Below, one piece after another: positions 15,617 to 24,318 of a DNA stretch of 64,000 nucleotides. The notes beneath the pieces were generated by a model. The model made no database searches and was not told the origin of the DNA. It saw only the letters and a list, made by a program, of their open reading frames with translations. Numbering within the stretch: position 1 is the first letter of the stretch; every line of letters starts with the position of its first letter. The position numbers and the translations under genes were made by a program. Source of the DNA: Paraburkholderia domus (GTDB lineage Bacteria > Pseudomonadota > Gammaproteobacteria > Burkholderiales > Burkholderiaceae); assembly GCF_905220705.1 (NCBI RefSeq), contig NZ_CAJNAT010000001.1, positions 744,001 through 808,000 on the forward strand, read 5' to 3'.

Positions 15617-15868
15617 ATGATCGATGGCTACACACTGGGACGTGCTGAGGGTGCCGAGAAATCGGCCAATAGCTGGATGAAATATGCGCGCGAGCTCGAA
15701 CAGGAGCTGGTGAACGCGAAAGCTGGCCTTGAGGCGATCAGAGCCCTGAAAGACGCTGCGCTCAGTGAGCTTGCCAGACTGGATCCAACCCACCCATTGA
15801 TGGTGCAAGAGAATCGGCAAAAGATCGCCGATAAGGCGTATTTCGCCTATGGCAAGCCCAAGTCTTGA
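15617..15868 (+). CDS. Hypothetical coiled-coil protein, 83 aa
   Basis: The ATG at 15617 follows AAGGAG. The protein is a long amphipathic helix (residues about 15-60, ARELEQELVNAKAGLEAIRA) without a recognisable domain. It lies 43 bp after higA in the same direction and is followed by a strong bidirectional terminator, so it probably shares the higBA transcript. Confidence 0.65.
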   Translation: MIDGYTLGRAEGAEKSANSWMKYARELEQELVNAKAGLEAIRALKDAALSELARLDPTHPLMVQENRQKIADKAYFAYGKPKS

Positions 15869-15893
15869 TACGCGAAATACGGATACCCGGAAG

Positions 15894-15921
15894 AACAAAG
15901 CCCGCTGATGCGGGCTTTGTT
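15894..15921. terminator. Bidirectional terminator between the higA side and traY
   Basis: Perfect 12-bp arms AACAAAGCCCGC / GCGGGCTTTGTT with a 4-nt loop separate the plus-strand higBA unit from the minus-strand traY unit, with T-runs available in both directions. Confidence 0.9.
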
Positions 15922-15931
15922 CTTTATCGGA

Positions 15932-18229
15932 CTAGACTTGAGGATTCCTGTCGCTGCCAGGCCCGATGCTGTTTCCTGCCGGCGTTGCTGGATTGTCGCT
16001 ACCCGAGCGGCCGATGACCCTATCGACATGGCCGCCGGCCGTGCGACTTGCTCCCCCAAGGTGTCCTTGTGCCTCTTTGTGGATGTCGTGCCCGACCGTG
16101 TTGCCCATCGATGCACCCAGCCATGCAAAGACGGCGTTCGGCAGGTGATTGATCAGCCCGAACAACGCTTGGCAAAGCGACTGGCACATACCGACGTACA
16201 GCACAATGTACGCGACGATGCTGACAACGCCGGTTACGCTGTCGAATTGAGCATTCGCCATCGCAACCGCGAAAAAGCTGTTGAGCATCATGCCGAGGCC
16301 AGTGATGCCAACGGTCGCGAGCAGAAATCCCAGCACCATGAACGTCGGTCGCAACATCAGGTTCATCAGGAAGATGTAGCCGTGTGTGGTTTTCGGACCC
16401 ATGCCTTCGCCTTCCCCGTCGAGGTGAGCGAAGGCCCACAGCGGCGCGGCCACGACGCCCTCACAAACCGTCACGAACCACGAGACAAGGCCGCCGAACC
16501 AGATCATGAACGGCAGCATTGGCAGATACACCGAAAGCGTGACGCCGAAGAAAAACAGGCTCACCAGCAGCAGGAGAATGACCGGGCCAGCGGCCTGCAC
16601 TGCAGCCTGGAACGCGGCATTGGCCGACGTAGCCACTCCACCGGTCGCAATGCCACCGACTTGCTTGGCGACCCACCCAAGGCCACTCGACATCGCACCG
16701 TTGGCCGCAGCATTCGCGATGTACAGATCGAACATGGTCCAGCCTGCGGCCAGGATGTCGTCACCCATATTCTTCATACCGATAATTGGGTTGACGGTCC
16801 CGCCCGTGCCACTCGTGGACATCGTGGACGTGATGTAATTCACGATGTTTTGCCCAGGGAAAATCGCGGCCAGAATGTGTTGCGGGTCCGTCGATACGCT
16901 CATCAGATTAGCCCAGCTCGACGTGCCGGATCCGGCCGCCACACCCGTCGAACTCGTGGCCGAGCCGACTGCCGGTACATTGGTGCTTTCGTCCTGTTCC
17001 AGTTGCTTGTTGTACACGGCCATCACGTTGTTGTAGACATCCGGGTACGGCAGGTCGCTCAAGTCAGTCGGCCCGACCGCCGTTGCCGTGGCCTGCGCGC
17101 TATTGCTGAGTTCGCTGTTCGCAATAGCGAAGCTTTGATACCAGGCACCCAGCATCGACCAACCGTTCTGCGTCAGGTTGCTCGCCAAGGTGCTGCTCAT
17201 GCTGCTGATATTGCCGCCGGCACTCTGGATCGCGCTCTGGATCGAGGTTTGGTAGGTCTGGGCAGCATTGTTGATTGTCCCCTGCGGATCCGGCGGTGCA
17301 TTGGTCGAACCGGCCAGGACCGCCGATACGTAGGTCTGCGCGGCGCTGTACAGCGTCGTTTGCATCGTAGCCAATGCGCTCTGCTGGGCGCTCGACAAGG
17401 CCGACGTGATCGCGCTGGTGTCCGGAGACAGGGCAGTCATGCCCGTGCTCGAGGTGCTGTTGCCGCTCGACCCACTGGCGAGACTCACCTGAGCCCCGCC
17501 ACACGAATTTCCGTCTGGGGTCATGAGAACGACCTTGCCACTGGCCGTTTGCTGAACGAACGTTTCCTGCTGGGCTTGGGCAACGGTGATCCCACCACCA
17601 GTTTCCGCCTGTGCGTTGGTGACGCCCGTATTTGCGGCCACTGCGCACAGGTTGGCCTCGTACAGTGCTTTCGCCAAGCTAGTTACCTGGGGCGCAACAG
17701 GGCTCGCGACCATTGAGCCGCCGCTGGTCAGCACACTCGTTGCGGCCGATGTGCTGAGGTTCGCGATGCCAACGCCCATCATCGTCGCCCAGAGCATGAC
17801 GAGCTGCGCGCCAGAGTAGCCGCCAAGACCAGGAATTGGCACGAGCAGCGTGAAGCCAACCCCGTTGCGAATCGTGAACCAGATCGACGACCGTTTCTGG
17901 CCGAGAAATTCCCCTTCGGCACCCGTTGCAATCATCGCTGCAACGAAGAGATATGTGGCCCACAATGCACCGACAATGAGAATGCTGGCGTTCAGTGTGC
18001 CAAATACCTGGGCGATGGCCGAGCCCGAGCCACCGCCGCCAATCGGGTTCGTCGCCACGCTGCCGAAAACATTCGTCAACAGGGCCATCGACTGATCCGT
18101 GCCGCTGTTCGCCGCACTCGTGATCGAGCTGATGGATTGAGTCGATTGCGCGTGCGCGAGCTGGGCTAGAGCCAGCAGCGCGAGCGCCACGCCGGCCATG
18201 CGTAGGAAGTGGGTTTTGCGCATAATCAT
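15932..18229 (-). CDS. DotA/TraY-family conjugal transfer membrane protein, 765 aa
   Basis: This is a large polytopic inner-membrane protein of IncI-type type IV secretion. Start at 18229 (ATGA overlap with the TraX-like gene) gives a signal peptide ending AQLAHAQ. Helices around 70-230 contain the DotA/TraY block ILIVGALWATYLFVAAMIA followed by EGEFLGQKRSSIWFTIRNGV. A 220-residue Ser/Thr/Ala-rich loop of periplasmic type follows, then C-terminal helices (LLLLVSLFFFGVTLSVYLP, ATVGITGLGMM) and a polar tail. In IncI plasmids TraY is the partner recognised by the ExcA exclusion protein. No other core secretion genes are seen on the island. Confidence 0.85.
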   Translation of the reverse strand: MIMRKTHFLRMAGVALALLALAQLAHAQSTQSISSITSAANSGTDQSMALLTNVFGSVATNPIGGGGSGSAIAQVFGTLNASILIVGALWATYLFVAAMIATGAEGEFLGQKRSSIWFTIRNGVGFTLLVPIPGLGGYSGAQLVMLWATMMGVGIANLSTSAATSVLTSGGSMVASPVAPQVTSLAKALYEANLCAVAANTGVTNAQAETGGGITVAQAQQETFVQQTASGKVVLMTPDGNSCGGAQVSLASGSSGNSTSSTGMTALSPDTSAITSALSSAQQSALATMQTTLYSAAQTYVSAVLAGSTNAPPDPQGTINNAAQTYQTSIQSAIQSAGGNISSMSSTLASNLTQNGWSMLGAWYQSFAIANSELSNSAQATATAVGPTDLSDLPYPDVYNNVMAVYNKQLEQDESTNVPAVGSATSSTGVAAGSGTSSWANLMSVSTDPQHILAAIFPGQNIVNYITSTMSTSGTGGTVNPIIGMKNMGDDILAAGWTMFDLYIANAAANGAMSSGLGWVAKQVGGIATGGVATSANAAFQAAVQAAGPVILLLLVSLFFFGVTLSVYLPMLPFMIWFGGLVSWFVTVCEGVVAAPLWAFAHLDGEGEGMGPKTTHGYIFLMNLMLRPTFMVLGFLLATVGITGLGMMLNSFFAVAMANAQFDSVTGVVSIVAYIVLYVGMCQSLCQALFGLINHLPNAVFAWLGASMGNTVGHDIHKEAQGHLGGASRTAGGHVDRVIGRSGSDNPATPAGNSIGPGSDRNPQV

Positions 18230-18765
18230 TTCCACTCCAGACGCGGATTCAGTACGTGCTTCACAAAGCCCCGGCTGCGCAGGAACTCCCCTGCCGACAT
18301 GAGGAAGCGATCCGGATTTCGCGGCCCGGTTTCCATCTGACGCAACCGCAACTCGAACTTGAACATCTGCATCAGACAGACCAGCATGAACAGCCCGCAG
18401 GAAAAAACGCCGATCCACTTTTGGTTGATGAGGTTGCCTAGGTTGACGCACAGGCCGAAAAAGCCGGCGGCCATGAAAATCTGCTTGGCTCGTGTGTTAA
18501 GTCGTTCGATGTCGCGCAGGGGCAGCGCATCGGCGGGGCGCGCTTCCATCGCCTGATTCCAGGTGCGAACCCCCTTGCCGGTGCGTTTTTGCGGCATCCG
18601 TTTCGCGAGATCCGCAATGACGGCGGCTCCCGGAGCTGCGGCTTCCCGGAAGCACTTGACAGCCCCGTACAGCGGATAGCCGGGAATCATGTTCAGAGCA
18701 ACGTGCTTGCCGGCGCTCTTCACCAGCTTGAGCGCGGGGCGGGTGTTGTTTTGCTGGTCGCTCAT
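18226..18765 (-). CDS. TraX-like conjugal transfer protein (IncI type), 179 aa
   Basis: The position directly before traY, the length and two central membrane segments (QIFMAAGFFGLCVNLGNLI, KWIGVFSCGLFMLVCLMQMF) suggest the IncI TraX type rather than the unrelated F-plasmid TraX acetylase. Both ends overlap neighbours by ATGA. Family assignment rests mainly on gene order, so it is tentative. Confidence 0.5.
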   Translation of the reverse strand: MSDQQNNTRPALKLVKSAGKHVALNMIPGYPLYGAVKCFREAAAPGAAVIADLAKRMPQKRTGKGVRTWNQAMEARPADALPLRDIERLNTRAKQIFMAAGFFGLCVNLGNLINQKWIGVFSCGLFMLVCLMQMFKFELRLRQMETGPRNPDRFLMSAGEFLRSRGFVKHVLNPRLEWK

Positions 18766-19064
18766 TTACGGCCTCCGGAAAAATAGACCAGGGGCCGCAG
18801 CTCGTTGACGAGCATCTTGATGAAGTTACCCCAGCACAGCAGGAAGAGTCCGCCGACCATGCCCTCCCAGAACACGATGTTCCAGAGCGTCCCCGTGTCG
18901 TGCGGGAGTTCGAGCGCACGCACAATCCAAACGGCGAGGAACGCTTGCACGATGGTGATTTCCGCCGTCAATGTTCGACCGAGCTTGTAATCAGGATCAC
19001 GACGGGGCCGCCCCTTGAGGCGTGGGATCGTCTGTATGTATTTGAATGCGCGCATGTCATGCAC
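18762..19064 (-). CDS. Two-TM hypothetical protein in the tra-like operon, 97-100 aa
   Basis: A basic N-terminus (KYIQTIPRLKGRPRRDPDYK) is followed by two membrane helices (ITIVQAFLAVWIVRALEL; IVFWEGMVGGLFLLCWGNFI). The ATG at 19055 may be the true start, since the upstream gene ends at 19057. The stop overlaps the TraX-like start, so it belongs to the same operon. No family recognised. Confidence 0.65.
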   Translation of the reverse strand: MHDMRAFKYIQTIPRLKGRPRRDPDYKLGRTLTAEITIVQAFLAVWIVRALELPHDTGTLWNIVFWEGMVGGLFLLCWGNFIKMLVNELRPLVYFSGGRK

Positions 19065-19302
19065 CTCTGTAAGAATTTTGATAACCCCAGCGGCGGTGGT
19101 CGAGAACGCCCTGTAAATAACAACGTATCATTACGTCTTGCGCACTACTTGCTTGTTCGATCACCTCAGTTAATCGAGCCTCCGACATGAGCAACGGATC
19201 CTCTATTTCAAAAACGAGGGAAAGATCGTGATCAAACGATATGCTTCCGATGGGATGACTTGGAATGGAAAAAAACTTGCCGAGTGACGAAAACTCATCC
19301 AT
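19057..19302 (-). CDS. Hypothetical protein, 81 aa
   Basis: A small, acidic, soluble protein beginning MDEFSSLGKFFSIPSHPIGS, with central EARLTEVIEQASSAQDVMIR. It lies between stbC and the tra-like operon and has lower GC than the chromosome. The size and acidity would fit a chaperone or adaptor, but no motif supports this. Function unknown. Confidence 0.55.
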   Translation of the reverse strand: MDEFSSLGKFFSIPSHPIGSISFDHDLSLVFEIEDPLLMSEARLTEVIEQASSAQDVMIRCYLQGVLDHRRWGYQNSYRGA

Positions 19303-19335
19303 TGATACCCTCGCTATTTACTTGGTCTATTAGAT

Positions 19336-19764
19336 TTATCGCATTAGAAACCGAGTTATTAAAGCAAAGAGCGCGCAGCAACTAAGCGATATCGTGAGAG
19401 CGACGACGACAGTCGTCCAATTCATATTGTTTTGTTCAATCACCGTTGGCTTTATAGCCCGTTGATCAACGATGGTACGCACCGATGCAGCCGGATCGGT
19501 TGGCTTGAAATTGCACTTCGCGACGTTTCCGGCCTTTTCCAATGCATCAAAGACCTTCGCCATCTGCGCAACGGGCGTCAGTGTTTCAGCCGCAATTTGG
19601 TTAGCTACCTCAAGAAGCGCGACTTGACTTCTCTGGATGAGAACTGCGACGCCCTCTAGGCGCTCAGTCAATCGGTCAACTTCCTCGAGTTGCTGAGCCA
19701 GCATGGCTTCGCGAGTCCGATTGATTGTCTCTCTCGGGCTGACGCTTTTATCCAGATCCGACAT
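19336..19764 (-). CDS. StbC-like tail-anchored protein, 142 aa
   Basis: Third gene of an stb-like cluster. A helical, coiled-coil-prone N-terminal half (MLAQQLEEVDRLTERLEGVA) precedes a single C-terminal membrane helix (VVVALTISLSCCALFALITR). The position 12 bp after the ParA-like stbB matches stbC of R388-type plasmids, whose function is unknown. Identity is inferred from synteny. Confidence 0.5.
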   Translation of the reverse strand: MSDLDKSVSPRETINRTREAMLAQQLEEVDRLTERLEGVAVLIQRSQVALLEVANQIAAETLTPVAQMAKVFDALEKAGNVAKCNFKPTDPAASVRTIVDQRAIKPTVIEQNNMNWTTVVVALTISLSCCALFALITRFLMR

Positions 19765-19776
19765 CGCAGGCCCCTG

Positions 19777-20466
19777 TTACTTGAGCAACACTTTAAATAC
19801 CGCGTCCAAGTTTTCGTTGGCCGATTCCGCAAGTCGCTTGGCGATAATCATCTGAACGCACGATTCGCGTTCGGTTTCGCCTTTCGATTCCTTCAGTTTC
19901 GCCCGGTAATCGGTCGGATCGGTGATAATTTCGTTCACCGTTTTGCCGAGTCCTTTGCTTTTCTCGAATACGTCGTTCACGTATACCGTAGCCTCAGGGC
20001 GAACGACGCACTTTCTCTCGGCCTCTGCATATCTGAAGATTGAGCCAAACTCTTCCCGTACGTTCGCAGTCGTTTCAACCTTGTTGAATACGACGCGGAT
20101 CTTCTTTCCGGGAATACCAAGGGTCGCCAGCGTCTCGATCGTTGAAATCGTGTCTTTCTGCTGCTTCACTTCGCTCGTGACCGGAATCACGAAATAATCG
20201 AAATCCTCATGCGAATTTCGATACTGATTCATCGCATGGATGAAGGCCTCGATATTCGATGCACCGACATCGATTACTGCAACGTCATTGACAAGCAAAT
20301 GGCCTTGCAGCTCATCGAATTGACTGGCCTTGATGTTTTCACCGCCTTCATCGGCATTGATTGTTTCAACACGGATCATTTCGGTGTTAAAACGCGGAGC
20401 GAGAAGATGGCGGGCAAGAGTAGATTTACCTACGTTGCCCGAAAAATTGACGACGGCGACGCGCAT
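19777..20466 (-). CDS. stbB: StbB-like ParA-family ATPase, 229 aa
   Basis: The deviant Walker A of ParA/MinD proteins is at the N-terminus: FSGNVGKSTLARHLLAPR. An Asp-containing switch strand (NDVAVIDVGASNIEAF) and the FDYFVIPVTSEVKQQKDTIS segment complete the fold. The start VAVVNFSGNVGKST closely resembles StbB of R388 and related plasmids. StbB influences plasmid conjugation and stability by acting on plasmid location, together with StbA. It is 1 bp downstream of the stbA-like gene. Confidence 0.85.
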   Translation of the reverse strand: MRVAVVNFSGNVGKSTLARHLLAPRFNTEMIRVETINADEGGENIKASQFDELQGHLLVNDVAVIDVGASNIEAFIHAMNQYRNSHEDFDYFVIPVTSEVKQQKDTISTIETLATLGIPGKKIRVVFNKVETTANVREEFGSIFRYAEAERKCVVRPEATVYVNDVFEKSKGLGKTVNEIITDPTDYRAKLKESKGETERESCVQMIIAKRLAESANENLDAVFKVLLK

Positions 20467-20467
20467 T

Positions 20468-20884
20468 CTAAGACTCCTTTCTTTTCAAAAAAGGTTTGGT
20501 TAGTGACTTGCCATATTGGGCGAATTTTCCTTCGCCGACTGCCGATTGGCTTTCGAGTATTTCGATAACGGCTTCAGTTGTCGTCCCATGATTTGTCTCG
20601 CAGGGTGTTTCGGAAACTAGCGCGGCATCATGAATTGGTGCCGGTACTTCTGCGTATGGTGAAACAGCTCGCTTCTTCCCGTTCTTTCTAATCCTGTACA
20701 GCGTCGTTTTATAAGTCTCAAACGACATGGACAATCCGTTCTGTTCCAAGATCTCCAGAATGTCCTCGTGGCGCACCCCCGCCGCGATCTTGATATCGAT
20801 CAACGGCAGCAACTCACGGAGCCGACCTGTCTTTGTTCTAGCCTTTAGCGCACTCAGCGCTATCTTCATCGCGTCATCGGCCAC
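20468..20884 (-). CDS. StbA-like DNA-binding protein, 138 aa
   Basis: GTG 20884 is chosen because AAGGGA lies 7 nt upstream. The N-terminal domain (LRELLPLIDIKIAAGVRHED, then ILEILEQNGLSMSFETYKTT and LYRIRKNGKK) is a helix-turn-helix of the type in StbA and related mobilization-region regulators. A disordered C-terminus follows. In R388, StbA represses stb and segregates plasmid copies by binding direct repeats near oriT. A copy of the 19-bp repeat lies about 105 bp upstream, between this gene and mobC. Confidence 0.6.
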   Translation of the reverse strand: MADDAMKIALSALKARTKTGRLRELLPLIDIKIAAGVRHEDILEILEQNGLSMSFETYKTTLYRIRKNGKKRAVSPYAEVPAPIHDAALVSETPCETNHGTTTEAVIEILESQSAVGEGKFAQYGKSLTKPFLKRKES

Positions 20885-20989
20885 TGCGGTATCCCTTGTT
20901 CGTCGTGTCACCACGGATCTGGCATATCCATGTGTCTCGTGGCAAATCTCTGCATGGATTTTCGGTATTACGCCAAGCAGCGTCACGAT

Positions 20990-21008
20990 GAATAAAGGAA
21001 ATTTCGGT
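20990..21008 (+). repeat. 19-bp repeat, copy 3
   Basis: GAATAAAGGAAATTTCGGT is identical to copies 1 and 2. It also shares left flanking bases with copy 1 (AGYAGCGTCA upstream). It lies between stbA and mobC, about 105 bp upstream of the stbA-like start. Confidence 0.9.
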
Positions 21009-21378
21009 CGTTGGTGTTGCCTGTCTGTGGCTTCGTTCGTCTTCTGGCTGTGCCCCGTCATGTTGCTTATGTGCTTTGCCCGGCTACTCTGATTGCTTTC
21101 CGGTTGTCGATATGTAGCCTGCCATGCAGCCCGTTTGTTCTCTTGTTGTTGATTGCGGGTCGATACGCGGTCTCATAGCATTGATTCCGTAAATCAGGGG
21201 TCTGGTATCAGGCACGTTCGATATGTTCGACGGAATCTACGATTCCGCGCCCATATCCGTGCCCAAAGGGTGAGCCCTTTGGAAACCCCGGCCGTTAGAC
21301 GCCGGCCAGGTGCGCCCCCTCTCCGAGGGGCGCGTGAGATATCAGGTGGGCCACGACGCAGCCAAGGAGTGGTTACTA
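21009..21378 (+). other. Candidate oriT / mob leader region with three hairpins
   Basis: This gene-free stretch separates the stb and mob operons, where R388-like plasmids place oriT. It contains CCAAAGGG/CCCTTTGG (21263-21282), CCGGC/GCCGG (21288-21305) and GCGCCCC/GGGGCGC (21312-21333). I cannot identify a nic hexamer. The hairpins could equally attenuate mobC transcription. Confidence 0.5.
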
Positions 21379-21738
21379 ATGGCGAGGAAGCCAAAGGGTC
21401 AGGAGGCGCTGACGGATCGTGTTGCGTTCCGGATGACTGCTGCCGACTATGCCGCTTACAAGAAGAAGGTCGCCGCGAGCGGATTGAGTCCGTCCGAGTT
21501 TTTCCGCGACTGCGTGCTGACCAATCGGACGGAAATCGTTGCCCGCCAAATCATGGACGATAAGCGCCGGCAGGCGCTGTTTCTGCTGTCCAAGGCTAGC
21601 AACAACATTAACCAGATTGCCCATCGCGCGAATTCCGACCACTCGGCGGGCATTATCGATGGTCGCGCGTATCACGATATGCTGAACTCGTTGAACAAAC
21701 TTTCAGGTTATTTGAAGGCGATGAGCGATGCTGATTAG
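21379..21738 (+). CDS. mobC: MobC-family relaxosome accessory protein, 119 aa
   Basis: The ATG at 21379 follows AAGGAG. The N-terminal ribbon-helix-helix (TDRVAFRMTAADYAAYKKKV, SGLSPSEFFRDCVL) and C-terminal LLSKASNNINQIAHRANSDH with NSLNKLSGYLKAM are the MobC/NikA pattern. It would bind oriT and help the relaxase melt and nick DNA. Its 3' end overlaps the relaxase start by 11 bp. Confidence 0.88.
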   Translation: MARKPKGQEALTDRVAFRMTAADYAAYKKKVAASGLSPSEFFRDCVLTNRTEIVARQIMDDKRRQALFLLSKASNNINQIAHRANSDHSAGIIDGRAYHDMLNSLNKLSGYLKAMSDAD

Positions 21739-24244
21739 AGTGACGGGGGCTGCCGCAGGCATTCGCGAGTATCTAGAAAAAGGTCACAAGCAAGGACGCG
21801 AATTCTCGCGTGATATGCTGGACGAACGCGTTGTTTTGAGTGGTGACTTAGAAGTTACCGATTCCATAATCCGAAATATTGCAACGGATTCAGACCGCTA
21901 CCTCCATGTAACGGCTTCTTTCAAGGAAGATGACGCTTCCCTAGAAATGATGCTGGAGGTTCTGCAAAAAATCCAGAAATTCACGTTCTCTGCATATGAG
22001 GACAATGAATTCAACATGTACGCGGAAGTTCATTTTCCAAAAATAAAGAGCTACGTCGATCGAAAAACTGGTCAGATTATCGAGCGGAAGCCGCACATCC
22101 ATATTGTTATCCCGAAAATAAATCTTTTATCGGGTACGTACCTGAATCCGTTTGGTAGGTACGAGCATAATGAGGAGTTTGTCGAGGCAATTCAGGAAAT
22201 TACCAATCTTGAGCTTGGACTTGCTAGCCCGAAAGATAATCGGCGCGTTGGGATAACCGGCGCGTCGGAAATGATTGCTCGTTACAAGGGCGACCTGTTT
22301 GCCGTGCAAGGCCGCGCGGTGAAAGAGCGTTTGCTGAATGCCGTACTCGATCGCGGAATCACGAGTTATGAGGACTTCGAGACGCTGGCTCGGTCTCTGG
22401 GCGAGGTGCGCGAGCGCAATGCCGGGCGCGCCGATCGGTACCTCAACCTGAAGGTAGCGAACGAGGCGAAAGGCGTGAATCTCAAGGATTATGTTTTCTC
22501 CCGTGCGTTTGTCGAGCTGAGCGACGCGGAGAAGCACGCGCGCTTGGCTGCGGAGATTGAGCGCAGGTACGAGAGCGCAAGCGCTGCACGCTTGGCGCCC
22601 GCCGGGTTGCAAAAGACGTTACGCGACTGGCACGAGCGCCGTGCGCTCGAAATCAAATATCTCAACAGCGGCAACAAACGGCAGTACGCAGCCTATCGCG
22701 CCGCAGATGCTGGGACACGTCGCGCGATGCTCGCCACGATGCGCGATGCGTTCTATGCCAAACACCGACCCAAGGACACCAATCATGAGCGACCTGACGC
22801 TAGAGCAAGTCTTGAGCGTATTGATGACAATTTCCGAGCAGCAGGCCGCCAGTTACGGGCTGCTGAACGACATATCGAGCAAATTAGACGAGCTGATGCA
22901 GCCGATGGCCAACGAAAGCTCTCTGATAGACGAAATCGCGCTCTTGTTGCAGCCGCTGTCGCGCGACTTGCAATCCATCAAGGCCCAGCTGCCGACGATC
23001 GTCCGACTCGACGAGAGTCGGACAGCGTAGCCGGCCAGTTGTCGTGTGATTATCGCGAGCAGGCCAAGCAGTTCCGAAACGATGATGTCGAACAGTACAA
23101 GCAGATCAAGAAAGCACTTGAGGCGCACCGGCTCCTCGCGCACCTGTCACATACGCATGGCGTGATTCCCGAGAAGTATTTGGTCACCAGGGCGAAGGAC
23201 GGTACTGACCGCATTCGTGCCGGCGATCGGAATCTCAACGTGTCGGACTTCCTCACGAAGGAGATGCATCTCAGTTGGCACGAGGCCGCACCGATCTTGC
23301 GCGAGGCCTACGAGCAGCAGTTGTGTGAGGCGACGCCTGCGCGCAGTCAGGCGATACAGAAAGACCTCTGGCAAGCGTTCGGAGAGTGGGATCGTGCGCG
23401 TGCAGTCACGCGCCATCAGCGCTGGGCCGAGCAACGGGCAGGCGAGCCGACGCGGCGGCAGGCGATTCGTAACGGGTATCGTCATAAAAAACAGAAGCTC
23501 GATATCGAACGTGTGACGGCTGAGCCATCAAGACGTGCCGAGATCCGGGCCGAGTTATCGGTTCTTCGCATGAACAAGGTTCAGCAGGAAATGGCTTTGC
23601 GGCAGGCCATCGCAAACGAGCGTGAGGCCTTGCTCGCAGAAAAACGTGCAGCGACAGAGGATCGGTACAAGGTCTATCTTGCCGAGCAGGCACAAGCGGG
23701 CAATGAGCGAGCCTTGGCGGAACTGAGAAAGCGCCAGGCGCGAACGCCGGAGCGGCCCGGCAACGAGGTTGGAAGGCTGCATGTCCAGCGCGCGCCTATT
23801 TGTGATTACGAACCGCTGCATCGTCACGAGCCCTTGGTGCATTGCGTTGAAGCAAGCGGGCAGGTGAGCTACTACCGCGATGCTGAGCGCGTTCTAGTCG
23901 ACTGCCAAAAGGCTGTGAGCGTACTGCGGCACGACGATGACACCATTGAAATGGGGTTGCGTCTGGCAATTGCCAAGTGGGGATCTGGTGCGATCACGGT
24001 TAGTGGGACAGATAAATTCAAGCGCCGCGTGGCCGAGCTTGCTGCGGAGAAATCTATCACGGTTCGGTTCCGGGATGAAACCATGAATCAGGTTATGGCT
24101 GAACGCCGGTCGCAGTTGGCGCAAAGTCGCATTCACCAGTATCAGGATCTTACTGGCAGTCGTGCAGTCGATGCAGATGATCGTGATATACAGGAGGGCC
24201 CGGAGAGAAGCCATGTTCCGCTTAGGACGCGCTTTCGCTTATGA
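21728..24244 (+). CDS. Relaxase with C-terminal LPD7-like domain, 838 aa
   Basis: This nicks oriT and pilots the transferred strand. The N-terminal third carries the histidine triad KPHIHIVIP of HUH relaxases after AEVHFPKIKSYVDRKTGQII. Middle regions are helical and Arg/Ala-rich. Near the C-terminus, QVSYYRDAERVLVDCQKAVS with MGLRLAIAKWGSGAITVSGT and VAELAAEKSITVRF matches the polyvalent-protein-associated domain LPD7. The nucleophile is probably a Tyr in the first 60 residues (REYLEKG or DRYLHVT). A second gene is overprinted at 22785-23030 inside the linker. No coupling protein follows, so a helper must provide the transfer channel. Confidence 0.87.
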   Translation: MLIRVTGAAAGIREYLEKGHKQGREFSRDMLDERVVLSGDLEVTDSIIRNIATDSDRYLHVTASFKEDDASLEMMLEVLQKIQKFTFSAYEDNEFNMYAEVHFPKIKSYVDRKTGQIIERKPHIHIVIPKINLLSGTYLNPFGRYEHNEEFVEAIQEITNLELGLASPKDNRRVGITGASEMIARYKGDLFAVQGRAVKERLLNAVLDRGITSYEDFETLARSLGEVRERNAGRADRYLNLKVANEAKGVNLKDYVFSRAFVELSDAEKHARLAAEIERRYESASAARLAPAGLQKTLRDWHERRALEIKYLNSGNKRQYAAYRAADAGTRRAMLATMRDAFYAKHRPKDTNHERPDARASLERIDDNFRAAGRQLRAAERHIEQIRRADAADGQRKLSDRRNRALVAAAVARLAIHQGPAADDRPTRRESDSVAGQLSCDYREQAKQFRNDDVEQYKQIKKALEAHRLLAHLSHTHGVIPEKYLVTRAKDGTDRIRAGDRNLNVSDFLTKEMHLSWHEAAPILREAYEQQLCEATPARSQAIQKDLWQAFGEWDRARAVTRHQRWAEQRAGEPTRRQAIRNGYRHKKQKLDIERVTAEPSRRAEIRAELSVLRMNKVQQEMALRQAIANEREALLAEKRAATEDRYKVYLAEQAQAGNERALAELRKRQARTPERPGNEVGRLHVQRAPICDYEPLHRHEPLVHCVEASGQVSYYRDAERVLVDCQKAVSVLRHDDDTIEMGLRLAIAKWGSGAITVSGTDKFKRRVAELAAEKSITVRFRDETMNQVMAERRSQLAQSRIHQYQDLTGSRAVDADDRDIQEGPERSHVPLRTRFRL
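22785..23030 (+). CDS. Overprinted 81-aa protein inside the relaxase gene (MobB-like position)
   Basis: In the +1 frame relative to the relaxase, AAGGA lies 8 nt upstream of an ATG that opens MSDLTLEQVLSVLMTISEQQ. The continuation ASYGLLNDISSKLDELMQPM and SLIDEIALLLQPLSRDLQSI gives regular amphipathic heptads ending at a TAG. The composition looks like a natural coiled-coil protein, unlike typical out-of-frame translations here. The relaxase sequence over the same stretch is a low-complexity Arg/Ala linker. IncQ plasmids encode MobB inside mobA in the same manner, so a relaxosome accessory role is plausible. No homology to MobB is claimed. Confidence 0.6.
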   Translation: MSDLTLEQVLSVLMTISEQQAASYGLLNDISSKLDELMQPMANESSLIDEIALLLQPLSRDLQSIKAQLPTIVRLDESRTA

Positions 24245-24318
24245 CCAAGCAGTATAAAATGAGATTGCCCTAAGCGTTGTTGGGTGGGAAATGGCCGATT
24301 TGACTGACTGACCCTGAG

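Noticed and set aside
15908..17716. 602-aa plus-strand frame opposite traY
   Set aside because: Shadow frame caused by GC bias. It runs through the 15894-15921 terminator and has no recognisable domain.
21263..21333. The three hairpins before mobC considered as a riboswitch
   Set aside because: No known aptamer consensus is seen. Position between stb and mob operons fits oriT or simple leader structure better.
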